From: Bacillota bacterium
GTDB lineage: Bacteria; Bacillota; Clostridia; Christensenellales; Aristaeellaceae
Direction: 5' to 3'
Length of the DNA: 64,000 nucleotides
Assembly: GCA_023459275.1 (NCBI GenBank)
Contig: JAEWVC010000107.1
Location: forward strand, 34,981 to 98,980
Positions 16,693 to 25,160 of this stretch are shown piece by piece; the stretch's first letter is position 1; every line of letters begins with the position of its first letter. The position numbers and the translations under genes were made by a program. Under the pieces are notes generated by a model, which saw only the letters and a list, made by a program, of their open reading frames with translations, did no database searches and was not told where the DNA came from.

Positions 16693-17253
16693 TCAGCCTG
16701 CTGCCTTCACACGTTCCCGCCTGCTGTACAGGCCAAGAAACTTGCGTACCGGCAGCATGACGATGCCGGTCACGGCGCAGGTATAGGCGACAGACCACGC
16801 CGCCCGTCCAAAGTGAAGCCACCCAAGATCCACACCGCTCAGATAGATATACATTAAGTGGATGGCCTCAAACCAAACCATGTTAAACGCAACGCACAGC
16901 AGCGTCCGGAGCAAGGGGTTCCTATTGATGCCCAGCCTTCCCTGGCTGCGTTCCTGCTCCAGCCGCCTTTCCGTTTTATCGGAAAAGATCAGGCTGCCCA
17001 GCTGCGCGATGGCGGGATAAGCGATCAGATACAGGTTGGGGAGGCTGCCCGTCATGACCTCCGTCAATATGCCCGCAGTGCAGGCCATGCCGAAGGTGTA
17101 AAACTTGCTGTACGCCACAGTGACCACCGCGATCAAGGCAAACAGCAGATTGGGGGTGATCCCAAGCACAGCCAGATAGGGCATGATGCATACCTGGCTT
17201 AAGTATCCAACGATTACCAGCAGGAGTGTCCGCCATACCCTGCGCATGCTCAC
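16693..17253 (-). CDS. mreD: Rod-shape-determining membrane protein MreD
   Basis: MreD is a small polytopic membrane component of the elongasome. The 186 residues contain about five hydrophobic segments, beginning LLLVIVGYLSQ and ending SVAYTCAVTGIVMLPV, followed by a basic tail. Sequence conservation in this family is low, so identification rests mainly on topology, length and its place directly after mreC. The GTG start at 17253 overlaps the mreC stop (GTGA); an ATG at 17247 is an alternative. Confidence 0.88.
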   Translation of the reverse strand: MSMRRVWRTLLLVIVGYLSQVCIMPYLAVLGITPNLLFALIAVVTVAYSKFYTFGMACTAGILTEVMTGSLPNLYLIAYPAIAQLGSLIFSDKTERRLEQERSQGRLGINRNPLLRTLLCVAFNMVWFEAIHLMYIYLSGVDLGWLHFGRAAWSVAYTCAVTGIVMLPVRKFLGLYSRRERVKAAG

Positions 17254-18497
17254 TCATCCCCCTCAACGGTGAGCTGGTCCACGGAGAAGGTTGGCTCCGG
17301 CTCGGGGGTGGGCGTGGGCGTAGCCGGCGGTTCAGTAGCGGTCACGCTCTCCCCACTGCCGGGCACCTGATATTCCAGGTTTTCCCCTTGCTCAGGCGTC
17401 TGGCCGGGCTCCTGGGCCGGCGTTGGAGTCGGCTCCGCCCCCGGGGCCGGGGTTTCATCCGGGCCCAGGGTAGGCGTTGGCGTTCCAAAGGTGATGACGG
17501 TATCGCCAACCTGCAGGTTCGGGTAGGGCCTTGGTGTATCCAGAGCGATGAATTCATCTACGGAACTGGTATCGGCCCGCTGTTCCACCTCTTCGGCGTT
17601 GGGCTTGTACCGGAGGACGATCACATATTCGATGTGCTGGAAGTCCACGATAGGCTCCACAACGATGTACTGTTTGTTGGCATCCATGCCCCTGGTACTC
17701 TCCCGGACGGTGCCGATGGGGATCCCTTTGGGGAAGGACATGCTCACGCCGGAAGTAACCACCGTGTCGCCGGGGCGCGGCAGATTGTTGGGCAGATAGT
17801 ACATGCGGCACATAGGCTGGCCATCTTCACCCAGGGTGCCCCGCACCATGCCCTGGTCCCTGGAGCTCTCGATCAGCCCAGCGATGCTGGCATCGCTGTT
17901 GATGATGGAAAGCACCTTGGAGCTGTTGGCCGTCACTTTATAGGTGTACCCCACCAGCGCACCGGACATGGTGACCGCCATATAATCCTCAATGCCGTCG
18001 TTGGAGCCCTTGTTGATGTCAAAGACCGAGAAATAATTGTTGCTGTCCCGGCCAATCACCGTGCACATCACGGGATTCATGGCCTCGTTGGCGGACATCT
18101 CGTCGTAGAGGTCTTCATAAACGGCCAGCTTCGTTTTTAATGCGTCCACCAGCATAGAATCATACATGAGCTGCACATTTTCAGTCACAACACGGTTGTA
18201 CTCGTATTCAATGTTGCTGCGCAGCTTCAAAGAGCGCAGATAGTTGACCACCGCGTTGGTCACGGTGGAAAACAGGCCCTGCACCGGCGTCACCGCGCTG
18301 GCCACAGCATCGCCGGGGATATTCAGGAGCCTATTGTCAGGTTCCGGGATGATGCTGGCAAAGACCATCACGCCGATCACAATCAGCAAAAAGGCGCTGA
18401 CGATCCAGGCCATAGTCTTTTTCAGCCCCGGCCTTTCCTTCTTTTCAGGCTCCACCTGGATCGGATTTTTATTTGCCCTTGGCTTTCTGATTCTCAT
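17250..18497 (-). CDS. mreC: Rod-shape-determining protein MreC with long Pro/Thr/Glu tail
   Basis: MreC links MreB to the extracytoplasmic wall synthases. A basic cytoplasmic N-terminus is followed by one membrane helix (about residues 30-48), a coiled-coil stretch (about 80-130) and the double beta-barrel core with the usual motifs (RDSNNYFSVFDINKGSNDGI, TVVTSGVSMSFPKGIPIGTV). After the core, the last 110 or so residues are dominated by repeats of P, T, E and G, which is longer than typical and likely an extended segment outside the membrane. It is coupled to mreD by a 4-nt overlap and follows mreB by about 24 nt. Confidence 0.94.
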   Translation of the reverse strand: MRIRKPRANKNPIQVEPEKKERPGLKKTMAWIVSAFLLIVIGVMVFASIIPEPDNRLLNIPGDAVASAVTPVQGLFSTVTNAVVNYLRSLKLRSNIEYEYNRVVTENVQLMYDSMLVDALKTKLAVYEDLYDEMSANEAMNPVMCTVIGRDSNNYFSVFDINKGSNDGIEDYMAVTMSGALVGYTYKVTANSSKVLSIINSDASIAGLIESSRDQGMVRGTLGEDGQPMCRMYYLPNNLPRPGDTVVTSGVSMSFPKGIPIGTVRESTRGMDANKQYIVVEPIVDFQHIEYVIVLRYKPNAEEVEQRADTSSVDEFIALDTPRPYPNLQVGDTVITFGTPTPTLGPDETPAPGAEPTPTPAQEPGQTPEQGENLEYQVPGSGESVTATEPPATPTPTPEPEPTFSVDQLTVEGDE

Positions 18498-18521
18498 GCC
18501 TCAGTCTACCTTCAAGTTTTG

Positions 18522-19547
18522 TCAATGGCGCAGGAAGCCGCTTTTGCCGATCCTGTGCAGGATCTCGATATTTTCGGCCAGATAGCCGATACCCATGGCG
18601 GCGCAATCCATGGGTTCCTTGGCCAGAAGTACGGGGATACCAAGTTCCGAGGCGATATACTGATCCATGCCGAACAGCAGCGAACCGCCCCCCGTAAGAT
18701 GGATACCGTTGCGCATGATGTCGGAAGCCAATTCCGGGGGCGTCCGCTCCAGCACCCATTTGATGGCGGAAAGCACCGCCAGGCAGGGTTCGTCCAGTGC
18801 TTCGTGCACCTGCGCGGAGGAAATCTCCGTAGTTTGCGGAAGGCTTGTGATCAGGTCCCGGCCCCTGACCATGGCCCGCCTTGTTTCCTCCAGGGGCAAC
18901 GCAGCGCCCAGGTCCATTTTGACATCCTCGGCCGTCCTGTCGCCGATGAGCATGTTGAATTCCTTTTTGATGAAATTGATGATGGCTTCGTCCATCTTCA
19001 CGCCGCCCACGCGGATGGAGTGGGAAATCACCACCCCGCCCAGGGAAATGACGGCGACATCGGTGGTTCCCCCGCCGATATCCACCACCATGCTGCCCAC
19101 CGGCTCGTATACCGGCAATCCTGAGCCGATGGCCGCGGCAAAGGGTTTATCGATAATGTGCACCTGGCGTGCCCCCGCCACCTTGGTGGCCTCGGTCACT
19201 GCGTGGCGCTCAATGGGTGAGATGCTGCAGGGAACGGTGATCAGCACCCGGGGCTTGATCAGGTGGGATACGCCGATAGCCTCTCTGATGAAGTAGCGGA
19301 TCATCAGCTTGGTCATGTCAAAATCGGATATCACGCCTTCGCGCAGGGGATGGATATCCATGATCCCGCCTGTGACGCGCCCTTTCATGATCCTGGCTTC
19401 CTCACCGATGGCTTTCACGGCGCGCTTGTTATCGCTTTCCACCACCACCACGGTAGGTTCGCTGACCACAATGCCCTTCCCCCGAACGTAGACCAGGGTG
19501 TTGGACGTACCTAAATCAATGCCGATGTCGGGCGCCACGATGGCCAT
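18522..19547 (-). CDS. mreB: Actin-like rod-shape protein MreB
   Basis: MreB forms membrane-associated filaments that guide lateral wall growth. The actin-fold signatures are present: phosphate 1 DIGIDLGTSNTLVYVRGKG, connect/phosphate 2 VVDIGGGTTDVAVISLGG and the adenosine motif HLTGGGSLLFGMD. The 341 residues match the family. It is directly downstream of maf and begins the mreB-mreC-mreD-mrdA-minD-rodA run. Confidence 0.97.
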   Translation of the reverse strand: MAIVAPDIGIDLGTSNTLVYVRGKGIVVSEPTVVVVESDNKRAVKAIGEEARIMKGRVTGGIMDIHPLREGVISDFDMTKLMIRYFIREAIGVSHLIKPRVLITVPCSISPIERHAVTEATKVAGARQVHIIDKPFAAAIGSGLPVYEPVGSMVVDIGGGTTDVAVISLGGVVISHSIRVGGVKMDEAIINFIKKEFNMLIGDRTAEDVKMDLGAALPLEETRRAMVRGRDLITSLPQTTEISSAQVHEALDEPCLAVLSAIKWVLERTPPELASDIMRNGIHLTGGGSLLFGMDQYIASELGIPVLLAKEPMDCAAMGIGYLAENIEILHRIGKSGFLRH

Positions 19548-19567
19548 AGCTACACATCCATTCCACT

Positions 19568-20158
19568 CTATCGAAGTACGTTCACACCGAACGATGCCAG
19601 CATCCTGCGCACCAGCGCCATGGGCAGCCCCACCACATTGGATGCGCTGCCGCGTATCTCCTCCACAAACATGCCGCCGCTCCCCTGTATGGCGTATGCG
19701 CCCGCCTTGTCCATGGGCTCCCCGGTTTCCACGTATGCCCGGGCCAGCGCTTCGTCAAGGCTGGAAAAGCACACCTCTGTCCGCTCAAAGGCTGTTTCCC
19801 TTCCGCCGCCTAAGCCATCCAGCAGGCAGACGCCGGTATATACCTGGTGCCATCCGCCGGAGAGGGAGAGCAGCATATTTACCGCTTCCTCCCTGCTCCC
19901 AGGCTTGCCGAGAACGGACCCGCCCCTGGCTACCAGGGTATCGGCGGCCAGGATCAGCCGCTTGGGATACAGCGCAAGCGCGGCTTCCGCCTTCCGCTGT
20001 GCCAGAAGCAGCACACGTTCTTCAGGCGACCCCTGGCATGTTTCATCCACCTCGGGGGCGGCAATCTCAAAGGGCACGCCCATCAGGAAAAAAAGTTCCC
20101 TGCGCCGGGGGGACCCGGAAGCAAGAATCAGGGGCGTGCGCGCGTCGGTCGGCTGCAA
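19568..20158 (-). CDS. maf: Maf family nucleotide pyrophosphatase
   Basis: Maf proteins hydrolyse modified or canonical nucleoside triphosphates such as dTTP and UTP and are linked to septum control in Bacillus. The N-terminal ILASGSPRRRELF, the PEVDETC region and LILAADTLVARGGSVLGKP are diagnostic. The open frame extends 43 codons further upstream, but those cross the promoter; the likely start is TTG at 20158, 8 nt after GGAGGG, giving 197 residues and a start just before LILASGSPRRR as in homologues. It is the first gene of the rod-shape operon, as in Bacillus. Confidence 0.93.
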   Translation of the reverse strand: MQPTDARTPLILASGSPRRRELFFLMGVPFEIAAPEVDETCQGSPEERVLLLAQRKAEAALALYPKRLILAADTLVARGGSVLGKPGSREEAVNMLLSLSGGWHQVYTGVCLLDGLGGGRETAFERTEVCFSSLDEALARAYVETGEPMDKAGAYAIQGSGGMFVEEIRGSASNVVGLPMALVRRMLASFGVNVLR

Positions 20159-20195
20159 GAACTTTTCCCTCCATACGGCGGATGATGTTCCAAGT

Positions 20196-20204
20196 ATTAT
20201 ACCA
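20196..20204 (-). promoter_or_regulatory. Extended -10 promoter for the maf-mre operon
   Basis: Minus-strand TGG-TATAAT forms an extended -10 element about 40 nt before the maf TTG start. No good -35 hexamer was seen, as allowed for extended -10 promoters. Confidence 0.65.
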
Positions 20205-20255
20205 TACTCCCCCGCGCTTCGTACAGGCTTGCCGGAAAATGGCCGGCCAACCGCA

Positions 20256-20294
20256 AAACCCCAATGCCAGAAAATCCTTGCCGACATTGGGGTT
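20256..20294 (-). terminator. Terminator after the rnf operon
   Basis: An 11-bp perfect stem AAACCCCAATG/CATTGGGGTTT with a long loop of about 17 nt, ending in TTTT on the minus strand, lies 27 nt after the rnfB stop. Confidence 0.7.
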
Positions 20295-20320
20295 TCGTCA
20301 CTTGTAAAAAGAGTATGACG

Positions 20321-21391
20321 CTACTGCACAGTATCCTTTGCCGGAGGCACGGCAGCCACGTAAGGCGTGGTGCCCACCTTGGCGAACTCATCCCGTACAT
20401 GCTCGCGGACATTGAGCGTAATGCACTTTTTCGGGCATTTGGCCACGCATTCGCCGCAGCCGGTACAGGCCTCGGTGACCTCGTGGGGCTGCTTGCGCTC
20501 ACCGCTAATGGCCTCGAATTTGCAGGTCTTTTTGCAGATGGTGCAGCCGATGCAGGAGTTCTTGTCAATCTCCGCGATCATGCGGTTGTCGAAGTCGCCC
20601 CAGATGGCGCCGGTGGGACAGGTCTCCGCGCACATCATGCAGCCTACGCATTTATCCTTGTCGATGATTGGCAGGTGGTCCTTCATGGTGATGGCGTCAA
20701 ATTTGCATTCCCTGAAGCAGATCTCGCAGCCGATGCAGCCGGCCTTGCAGTTGTCGGACACCAGTTTCCCCTGCTCCGCTGCGCGGCACAGGAGCCTGAC
20801 CGGCAGCTTTTCCGGCTGTAGATCCAGCACGTGCTTGGGGCAGACAGCCACACAGGCGCCGCAAGCCGTGCATTTGTCCGTATCCACCACGGCAATCATG
20901 CGCTGTTCATCAATATGAATGGCATCAAACTTACAGGCTTTTACGCAGGTGCCAAGACCCAGACAGGCATAGTGGCAGGCCTTGTTGCCATCGGACACCA
21001 AGGTGGCAGCCACGCAGTCCTGGATGCCGGCATAATTGAACTTCGTCTTGCAGCGGTCCAGGCCGCCCTGGCAGATAACCTGCGCCACAAGGCGCTCCTT
21101 GGGGGCATCGGTTACCTCCACGCCCAGGATCTTTGCAATTTTCTTGGCAAGCTCCGGCCCGCCCACAGGGCAGGCATCAATGGGTGCCTTGCCGGAAGCG
21201 ATGGCCTCGGCCAGCGCATCGCAGCCGGGATAGCCGCAGCCGCCGCAGTTTGCGCCAGGCAACGCCTCCCTCAGCGCATCCTTCAAAGGGTTCCCCGGTA
21301 CGGCGAACACCCTGGAAGTAATAGTAAGAACAATGCCGAACAGCAGGCCCAATCCGCCAAGCACAACAGTGGCGGTCAGAATTCCGCTCAA
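20321..21391 (-). CDS. rnfB: Rnf complex iron-sulfur subunit RnfB, enlarged
   Basis: RnfB is the cytoplasmic ferredoxin-accepting subunit of the Rnf ferredoxin:NAD oxidoreductase that pumps Na+ or H+. One N-terminal membrane helix is followed by the four-cysteine Fe-S domain (NCGGCGYPGCDALAEAI ... DACPVGG). The rest holds a variant cluster motif CHYACLGLGTCVKAC and five classical CxxCxxCxxxC motifs (CTACGACVAVC, CIGCEICFREC, CVGCMMCAETC, CIGCTICKKTC, CTGCGECVAKC), more than the two of proteobacterial RnfB. The length of 356 residues reflects this. The start is TTG after AAAGGGGCGG. It is the last gene of the operon. Confidence 0.95.
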   Translation of the reverse strand: MSGILTATVVLGGLGLLFGIVLTITSRVFAVPGNPLKDALREALPGANCGGCGYPGCDALAEAIASGKAPIDACPVGGPELAKKIAKILGVEVTDAPKERLVAQVICQGGLDRCKTKFNYAGIQDCVAATLVSDGNKACHYACLGLGTCVKACKFDAIHIDEQRMIAVVDTDKCTACGACVAVCPKHVLDLQPEKLPVRLLCRAAEQGKLVSDNCKAGCIGCEICFRECKFDAITMKDHLPIIDKDKCVGCMMCAETCPTGAIWGDFDNRMIAEIDKNSCIGCTICKKTCKFEAISGERKQPHEVTEACTGCGECVAKCPKKCITLNVREHVRDEFAKVGTTPYVAAVPPAKDTVQ

Positions 21392-21406
21392 AATATCCGC
21401 CCCTTT

Positions 21407-21982
21407 CTAGCCGATGAGGCCCTTGAAGCCCAGGAAGGAGATAGCCATCAGGCCCGCGGTGATCAGCGCGCCGGGGAAACCATCCATCCATTTGGGCATC
21501 TTCGATACCGCCATCCGTTCGCGGATCGCGGAGAAAAGCACGATGGCCAGGGTAAAGCCCAGGGCCGAGCCCGCGCCGTTGACCACGGATTGCATCAGGT
21601 CGTAGCCCTTGGTCATATTCAAAACCGTAACGCCCAGCACCGCGCAGTTGGTGGTGATCAGCGGCAGGTAGACACCCAGCGCCTGGTAGAGGGAAAAGCT
21701 AAACTTTTTCAGCGCCATTTCCACCACCTGCACCAGCACGCCGATGACCAGGATGAAAGCGATGGTATACAGGTATTCCATTCCGAAGGGGATGAGCAAA
21801 AGCTGATAGACGATGTAGGTGATCAGGGAGGCCAGCGTCATGACAAAGGTGACGGCCATGCCCATGCCCAGCGCGGTCTCCAGCTTCTTGGAAACGCCCA
21901 GGAAGGGGCAGATGCCCAGAAACTGGGACATGACAAAGTTGTTTACAAGGATGGAGCCGATGAGTATCAGCAGATAAGTCAT
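21407..21982 (-). CDS. rnfA: Rnf complex membrane subunit RnfA
   Basis: RnfA is a six-helix membrane subunit related to NqrE; with RnfE it forms an inverted-topology pair thought to hold a membrane-embedded Fe-S cluster. The sequence LVNNFVMSQFLGICPFLGVS near the N-terminus, written here only in part, and ITTNCAVLGV in the fourth helix contain the conserved cysteines. The 191 residues are standard. Its ATG overlaps the rnfE stop by 4 nt. Confidence 0.96.
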   Translation of the reverse strand: MTYLLILIGSILVNNFVMSQFLGICPFLGVSKKLETALGMGMAVTFVMTLASLITYIVYQLLLIPFGMEYLYTIAFILVIGVLVQVVEMALKKFSFSLYQALGVYLPLITTNCAVLGVTVLNMTKGYDLMQSVVNGAGSALGFTLAIVLFSAIRERMAVSKMPKWMDGFPGALITAGLMAISFLGFKGLIG

Positions 21983-22632
21983 TGCGCTTCCTCCTCTCCG
22001 GCGGCTTTTCTCGCCTTGCGCTTTTCAAAGGCGCTCACGGCCAAGTTTACCAGCGCCAGGAGGATGCCCAGCATGATGAACCCGCCGGGAGCCTGGCTGA
22101 TGATGCCCATGGGGGACACGGATTCCGGAATGACCTGCGCGCCGAAAAAGGTTCCCTTGCCGATGATTTCCCGAAGGGACGCAAGCACCGTGATGGCCAG
22201 CGTAAAGCCGATCCCCATGCCCAGGCCGTCCATCACGGAGGCCAGCGGCTTGTTTTTGAAGGCGAAGGATTCGGCCCTTGCGAAGATGATGCAGTTGACC
22301 ACGATCAAGGGGATGAAGATCCCCAGCGTGGCGTCCAGGCTGGGCAAGAATGCCTTGATGCAAAGCTGCACGACGGTCACAAAGGAGGCGATGACCACAA
22401 TGAAGCTGGGAATGCGCACGTTTTCGGGAATGATCTTGCGCAGGAGGGAAATCACCAGATTGGAGCAGACCAGCACCGCGGTGGTGGCCAACCCCATGCT
22501 GATCCCGTTGGCCGCCATGGTGGTCACGGCCAGGGTGGGGCACATGCCCAGCACCAGGCGGAAGGTTGGGTTTTCCTTCACAATGCCGTTGGCGAAAATG
22601 GTACTCAGCTTGAAAGAGCGGCCGTCAGGCAT
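21979..22632 (-). CDS. rnfE: Rnf complex membrane subunit RnfE
   Basis: RnfE is the paralogue of RnfA and NqrD. The N-terminus carries ANGIVKENPTF and LVLGMCPTLAV, and PLIVVNCIIFARAESFA supplies the second conserved cysteine. Several membrane helices are visible over 217 residues. Its ATG at 22632 lies inside the end of rnfD, the two frames overlapping by 8 nt, so the place where rnfG normally stands is absent. It overlaps rnfA by 4 nt at the other end. Confidence 0.96.
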   Translation of the reverse strand: MPDGRSFKLSTIFANGIVKENPTFRLVLGMCPTLAVTTMAANGISMGLATTAVLVCSNLVISLLRKIIPENVRIPSFIVVIASFVTVVQLCIKAFLPSLDATLGIFIPLIVVNCIIFARAESFAFKNKPLASVMDGLGMGIGFTLAITVLASLREIIGKGTFFGAQVIPESVSPMGIISQAPGGFIMLGILLALVNLAVSAFEKRKARKAAGEEEAQ

Positions 22633-23683
22633 GCTGCTTCACCTCCCCAAAGGTTTTGGGCATCGTCAGCCTGTCGATGAGCGGGGTGGCCACGTTCATG
22701 AACAGGATCGCAAAGGAGCATCCTTCGGGATACGCCGAGAAGCTGCGGATCACAAACAGCAGCACGCCGCAGCCCACGCCCATAATGATCTTACCGGCGT
22801 TGGTCATGGGCGAGGTGGCATAATCCGTAGCCATAAAGATGGCGCCAATGAACAGCCCGCCCGAAAGAATCTGATACAGGGAATTGGAAAACACGGTGCC
22901 TACAGCCGCTGCCGTGCCGCCCAGAGCCTGCGCATAGGCGGGGGCCTGGATGCTTTCCTTTACAAGGTAGCAAAGGAAGGCGGTGCCGATAAAGGTAACG
23001 GGGATGCGCCAGGAGATCACCCTGCGGAAAAGCAGGTAGGCAAAGCCGATCAGCAGCGCCAGCTTGCTGGTTTCCCCCAGCACGCCCGGCGTCTGGCCCA
23101 GGAACACCTGCCACAGGGAAAGCCCGGTGAGGCCGGCAAGGCTTGTCACGCTGCCTGCCGCAGCCTCGCCGGCCGCCATCAGCGGCGTGGCCTTGGATAC
23201 CGTGTCCACGGCATCCGGCGTAAGGCCAATCAGCAGGTTGCCCGGCGCCGCTTCGGGATATTTGGCCATGAGGGCCATCCAGGAAACGAACAGGATGGCC
23301 CGGGCGGCCAGCGCGGGGTTCATAAAGTTTTGCCCGATGCCGCCGAAAATCTGCTTGATCAGCACGATTGCCAGGATGGAGCCGATAGCGGCCATCCACC
23401 AGGGAGCGTTGGCGGGCAGGTTATAAGCCAGCAAAATGCCGGTGACCACGGCGCTCAAATCCGACACCGTGACGCTTTGATGGGATTTCTTTTGATAATA
23501 GGCCTCCGCAGCCACCGCGCTCAATACGGAAACGCCGATAAGGATCAGCACCCGAAGGCCGAAAAACCATACGGCGGCAAGCCCGGCGGGAATCAGGGCG
23601 ATGCACACATCCAGCATCAGGCTCCTGGTGGAGGCACGGTCCCGCAGGTGCGGCGACGAGGAGACGGACAAATTTTTAAGCAA
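22625..23683 (-). CDS. rnfD: Rnf complex membrane subunit RnfD
   Basis: RnfD is the polytopic subunit related to NqrB and carries a covalently bound FMN on a threonine. Helices are evident throughout the 352 residues; VSKATPL around the middle resembles the flavinylation motif of the family, although the residue before Ala is Lys rather than Gly or Ser, and ATDYATSPMTNAGKIIMG near the C-terminus is conserved. The start is TTG 10 nt after AAGGGG. It follows rnfC by 17 nt and overlaps rnfE, with no rnfG between them and no sign of a fused RnfG domain. Confidence 0.94.
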   Translation of the reverse strand: MLKNLSVSSSPHLRDRASTRSLMLDVCIALIPAGLAAVWFFGLRVLILIGVSVLSAVAAEAYYQKKSHQSVTVSDLSAVVTGILLAYNLPANAPWWMAAIGSILAIVLIKQIFGGIGQNFMNPALAARAILFVSWMALMAKYPEAAPGNLLIGLTPDAVDTVSKATPLMAAGEAAAGSVTSLAGLTGLSLWQVFLGQTPGVLGETSKLALLIGFAYLLFRRVISWRIPVTFIGTAFLCYLVKESIQAPAYAQALGGTAAAVGTVFSNSLYQILSGGLFIGAIFMATDYATSPMTNAGKIIMGVGCGVLLFVIRSFSAYPEGCSFAILFMNVATPLIDRLTMPKTFGEVKQHA

Positions 23684-23700
23684 CGGTCATCATCCCCTTT

Positions 23701-25023
23701 CTACGCATTCTTTTTGCGTTTGTCGCCGATATATTTCTTGCTCACCCGGAAGCTTTGCACCAGAGGGATCTTCGCGGGGCAAACAAAGGAGCAGCAGCCG
23801 CATTCGATGCAGTTCATGACTTTTGCCTTTTCGGCGTCGTCATGCCGGTCCGCCCTGGAATACTGGTTTATCAGGAAGGGCTGCAGGTACATGGGGCAGG
23901 CATCGGCACACCGGCCGCAGCGGATGCAGTTGCTTTCCCCAGGGGTAACCGCTTCCTTCCCCATGGCCAGGATGCCCGAGCAGCTCTTGGTGATGGGGAT
24001 ATCCTTGCGGCTGATGGCGCTGCCCATCATGGGCCCGCCGTAAATGAACTTGCGCACGCCTTTTTGAAAGCCGCCCGCGCCTTCCACCAGCGCTTCCACG
24101 GTGGTACCGATACGCACCAGAAAATTGCCCGGTTTTTCCGTAAGGCCGCCCACGGTGGTGATGCGGTCCACCACGGGCCTGCCCTCCCGGACCGCCCGGG
24201 AAACGGCCGCCAGGGTGCCCACGTTCATGCACAGCACACCCACATCCATGGGAAGGCCGCCCATGGGAACGACGCGCCTTGTCAGGGAGTAGATAAGCTG
24301 CTTTTCACCGCCCTGGGGGTAGCGCACGGGAAGCGCCCTGACGGTGACATCCGTTTGCTTTTTTGCCTCTTCCGCCATGGCGGCAACGGCATCCGGTTTG
24401 TTGTTCTCAATCCCCACGATGACCCGCGGGATCTGCAGCGCCTTTTTTACCAGGGAAACACCGTCCATGATCACCGCGCTCTGCTCCAGCATCAGGCGGT
24501 GATCGGCGGAAAGATAGGGTTCGCATTCCGCGCCGTTGACGATCAGCGTGTCGATGGGCTTTTTAGGCGAAAGCTTGACGGCCGTGGGAAAGGTGGCCCC
24601 GCCAAGGCCCACGATGCCGGCGTTGCGAACGATTTCCGCCAGCGCTTCCTTGGTGAGGTTACCGGGGTTTTCCACCGGCGTCAGAGGCACCCAGGTATCT
24701 TTGAAGTCATTGTCGATGATCACGGCTTGTGCGTTCAGCCCGTTGGCCATCATGCAGGGCGCCACGGCAACCACTGTGCCGGACACGCTGGCGTGCACAG
24801 GCGCCGAAACAAACCCGGCCGCCTCGCCGATGATTTGACCGATCCTTACGTAATCCCCCTGCTTGACAACACACCGGCACGGAACGCCGATGTGCTGCTG
24901 CATGGACAGGATGACGCGGGAAGGCGGCGGCAATGCCTCAATGGGCTTGGAGCGTGTAACGGCCTTCCCGTTAACGCCTTCCCCGGGATGGATGCCGCCC
25001 GGAAACAGATGAAAACCTTTCAC
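23701..25023 (-). CDS. rnfC: Rnf complex subunit RnfC
   Basis: RnfC is the NADH/NAD-binding peripheral subunit. The protein opens VKGFHLFPGGIHPGEG, typical of the family, contains the Complex-I 51-kDa-like region (GIVGLGGATFPTAVKL, NGAECEPYLSADHRL) and ends with two ferredoxin motifs CIRCGRCADACPMYL and CIECGCCSFVCPAKIPL. The open frame extends 37 codons upstream, but the ribosome site AGGGAGG fits GTG at 25023 (10 nt) or TTG at 25029 (4 nt), either giving about 440 residues. It is the first gene of the rnf operon, behind a promoter near 25112. Confidence 0.94.
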   Translation of the reverse strand: MKGFHLFPGGIHPGEGVNGKAVTRSKPIEALPPPSRVILSMQQHIGVPCRCVVKQGDYVRIGQIIGEAAGFVSAPVHASVSGTVVAVAPCMMANGLNAQAVIIDNDFKDTWVPLTPVENPGNLTKEALAEIVRNAGIVGLGGATFPTAVKLSPKKPIDTLIVNGAECEPYLSADHRLMLEQSAVIMDGVSLVKKALQIPRVIVGIENNKPDAVAAMAEEAKKQTDVTVRALPVRYPQGGEKQLIYSLTRRVVPMGGLPMDVGVLCMNVGTLAAVSRAVREGRPVVDRITTVGGLTEKPGNFLVRIGTTVEALVEGAGGFQKGVRKFIYGGPMMGSAISRKDIPITKSCSGILAMGKEAVTPGESNCIRCGRCADACPMYLQPFLINQYSRADRHDDAEKAKVMNCIECGCCSFVCPAKIPLVQSFRVSKKYIGDKRKKNA

Positions 25024-25111
25024 CGACAAGAGTCCTCCCTTCGCCTGCAAAAAAAAAGCCATATGCATGCGGAATAAATCTATTTCTATGACCTGTTTTG
25101 TCACAACCGCT

Positions 25112-25142
25112 ATTATACCATAAAAGCACCCCAAATAGGCAA
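25112..25142 (-). promoter_or_regulatory. Promoter for the rnf operon
   Basis: TATAAT at 25112-25117 with an upstream TGG (extended -10) and a loose -35, TTGCCT (25137-25142), at a long 19-nt spacing. The leader to rnfC is about 80 nt; apart from a palindrome-poor AT-rich stretch, nothing was recognised in it. Confidence 0.65.
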
Positions 25143-25160
25143 GGGAATTTCTATATAAAC

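Noticed and set aside
20831..24043. 1070-codon plus-strand open frame
   Set aside because: It is antisense to rnfB, rnfA, rnfE and rnfD, has no family features and reflects the GC-rich third positions of the real genes.
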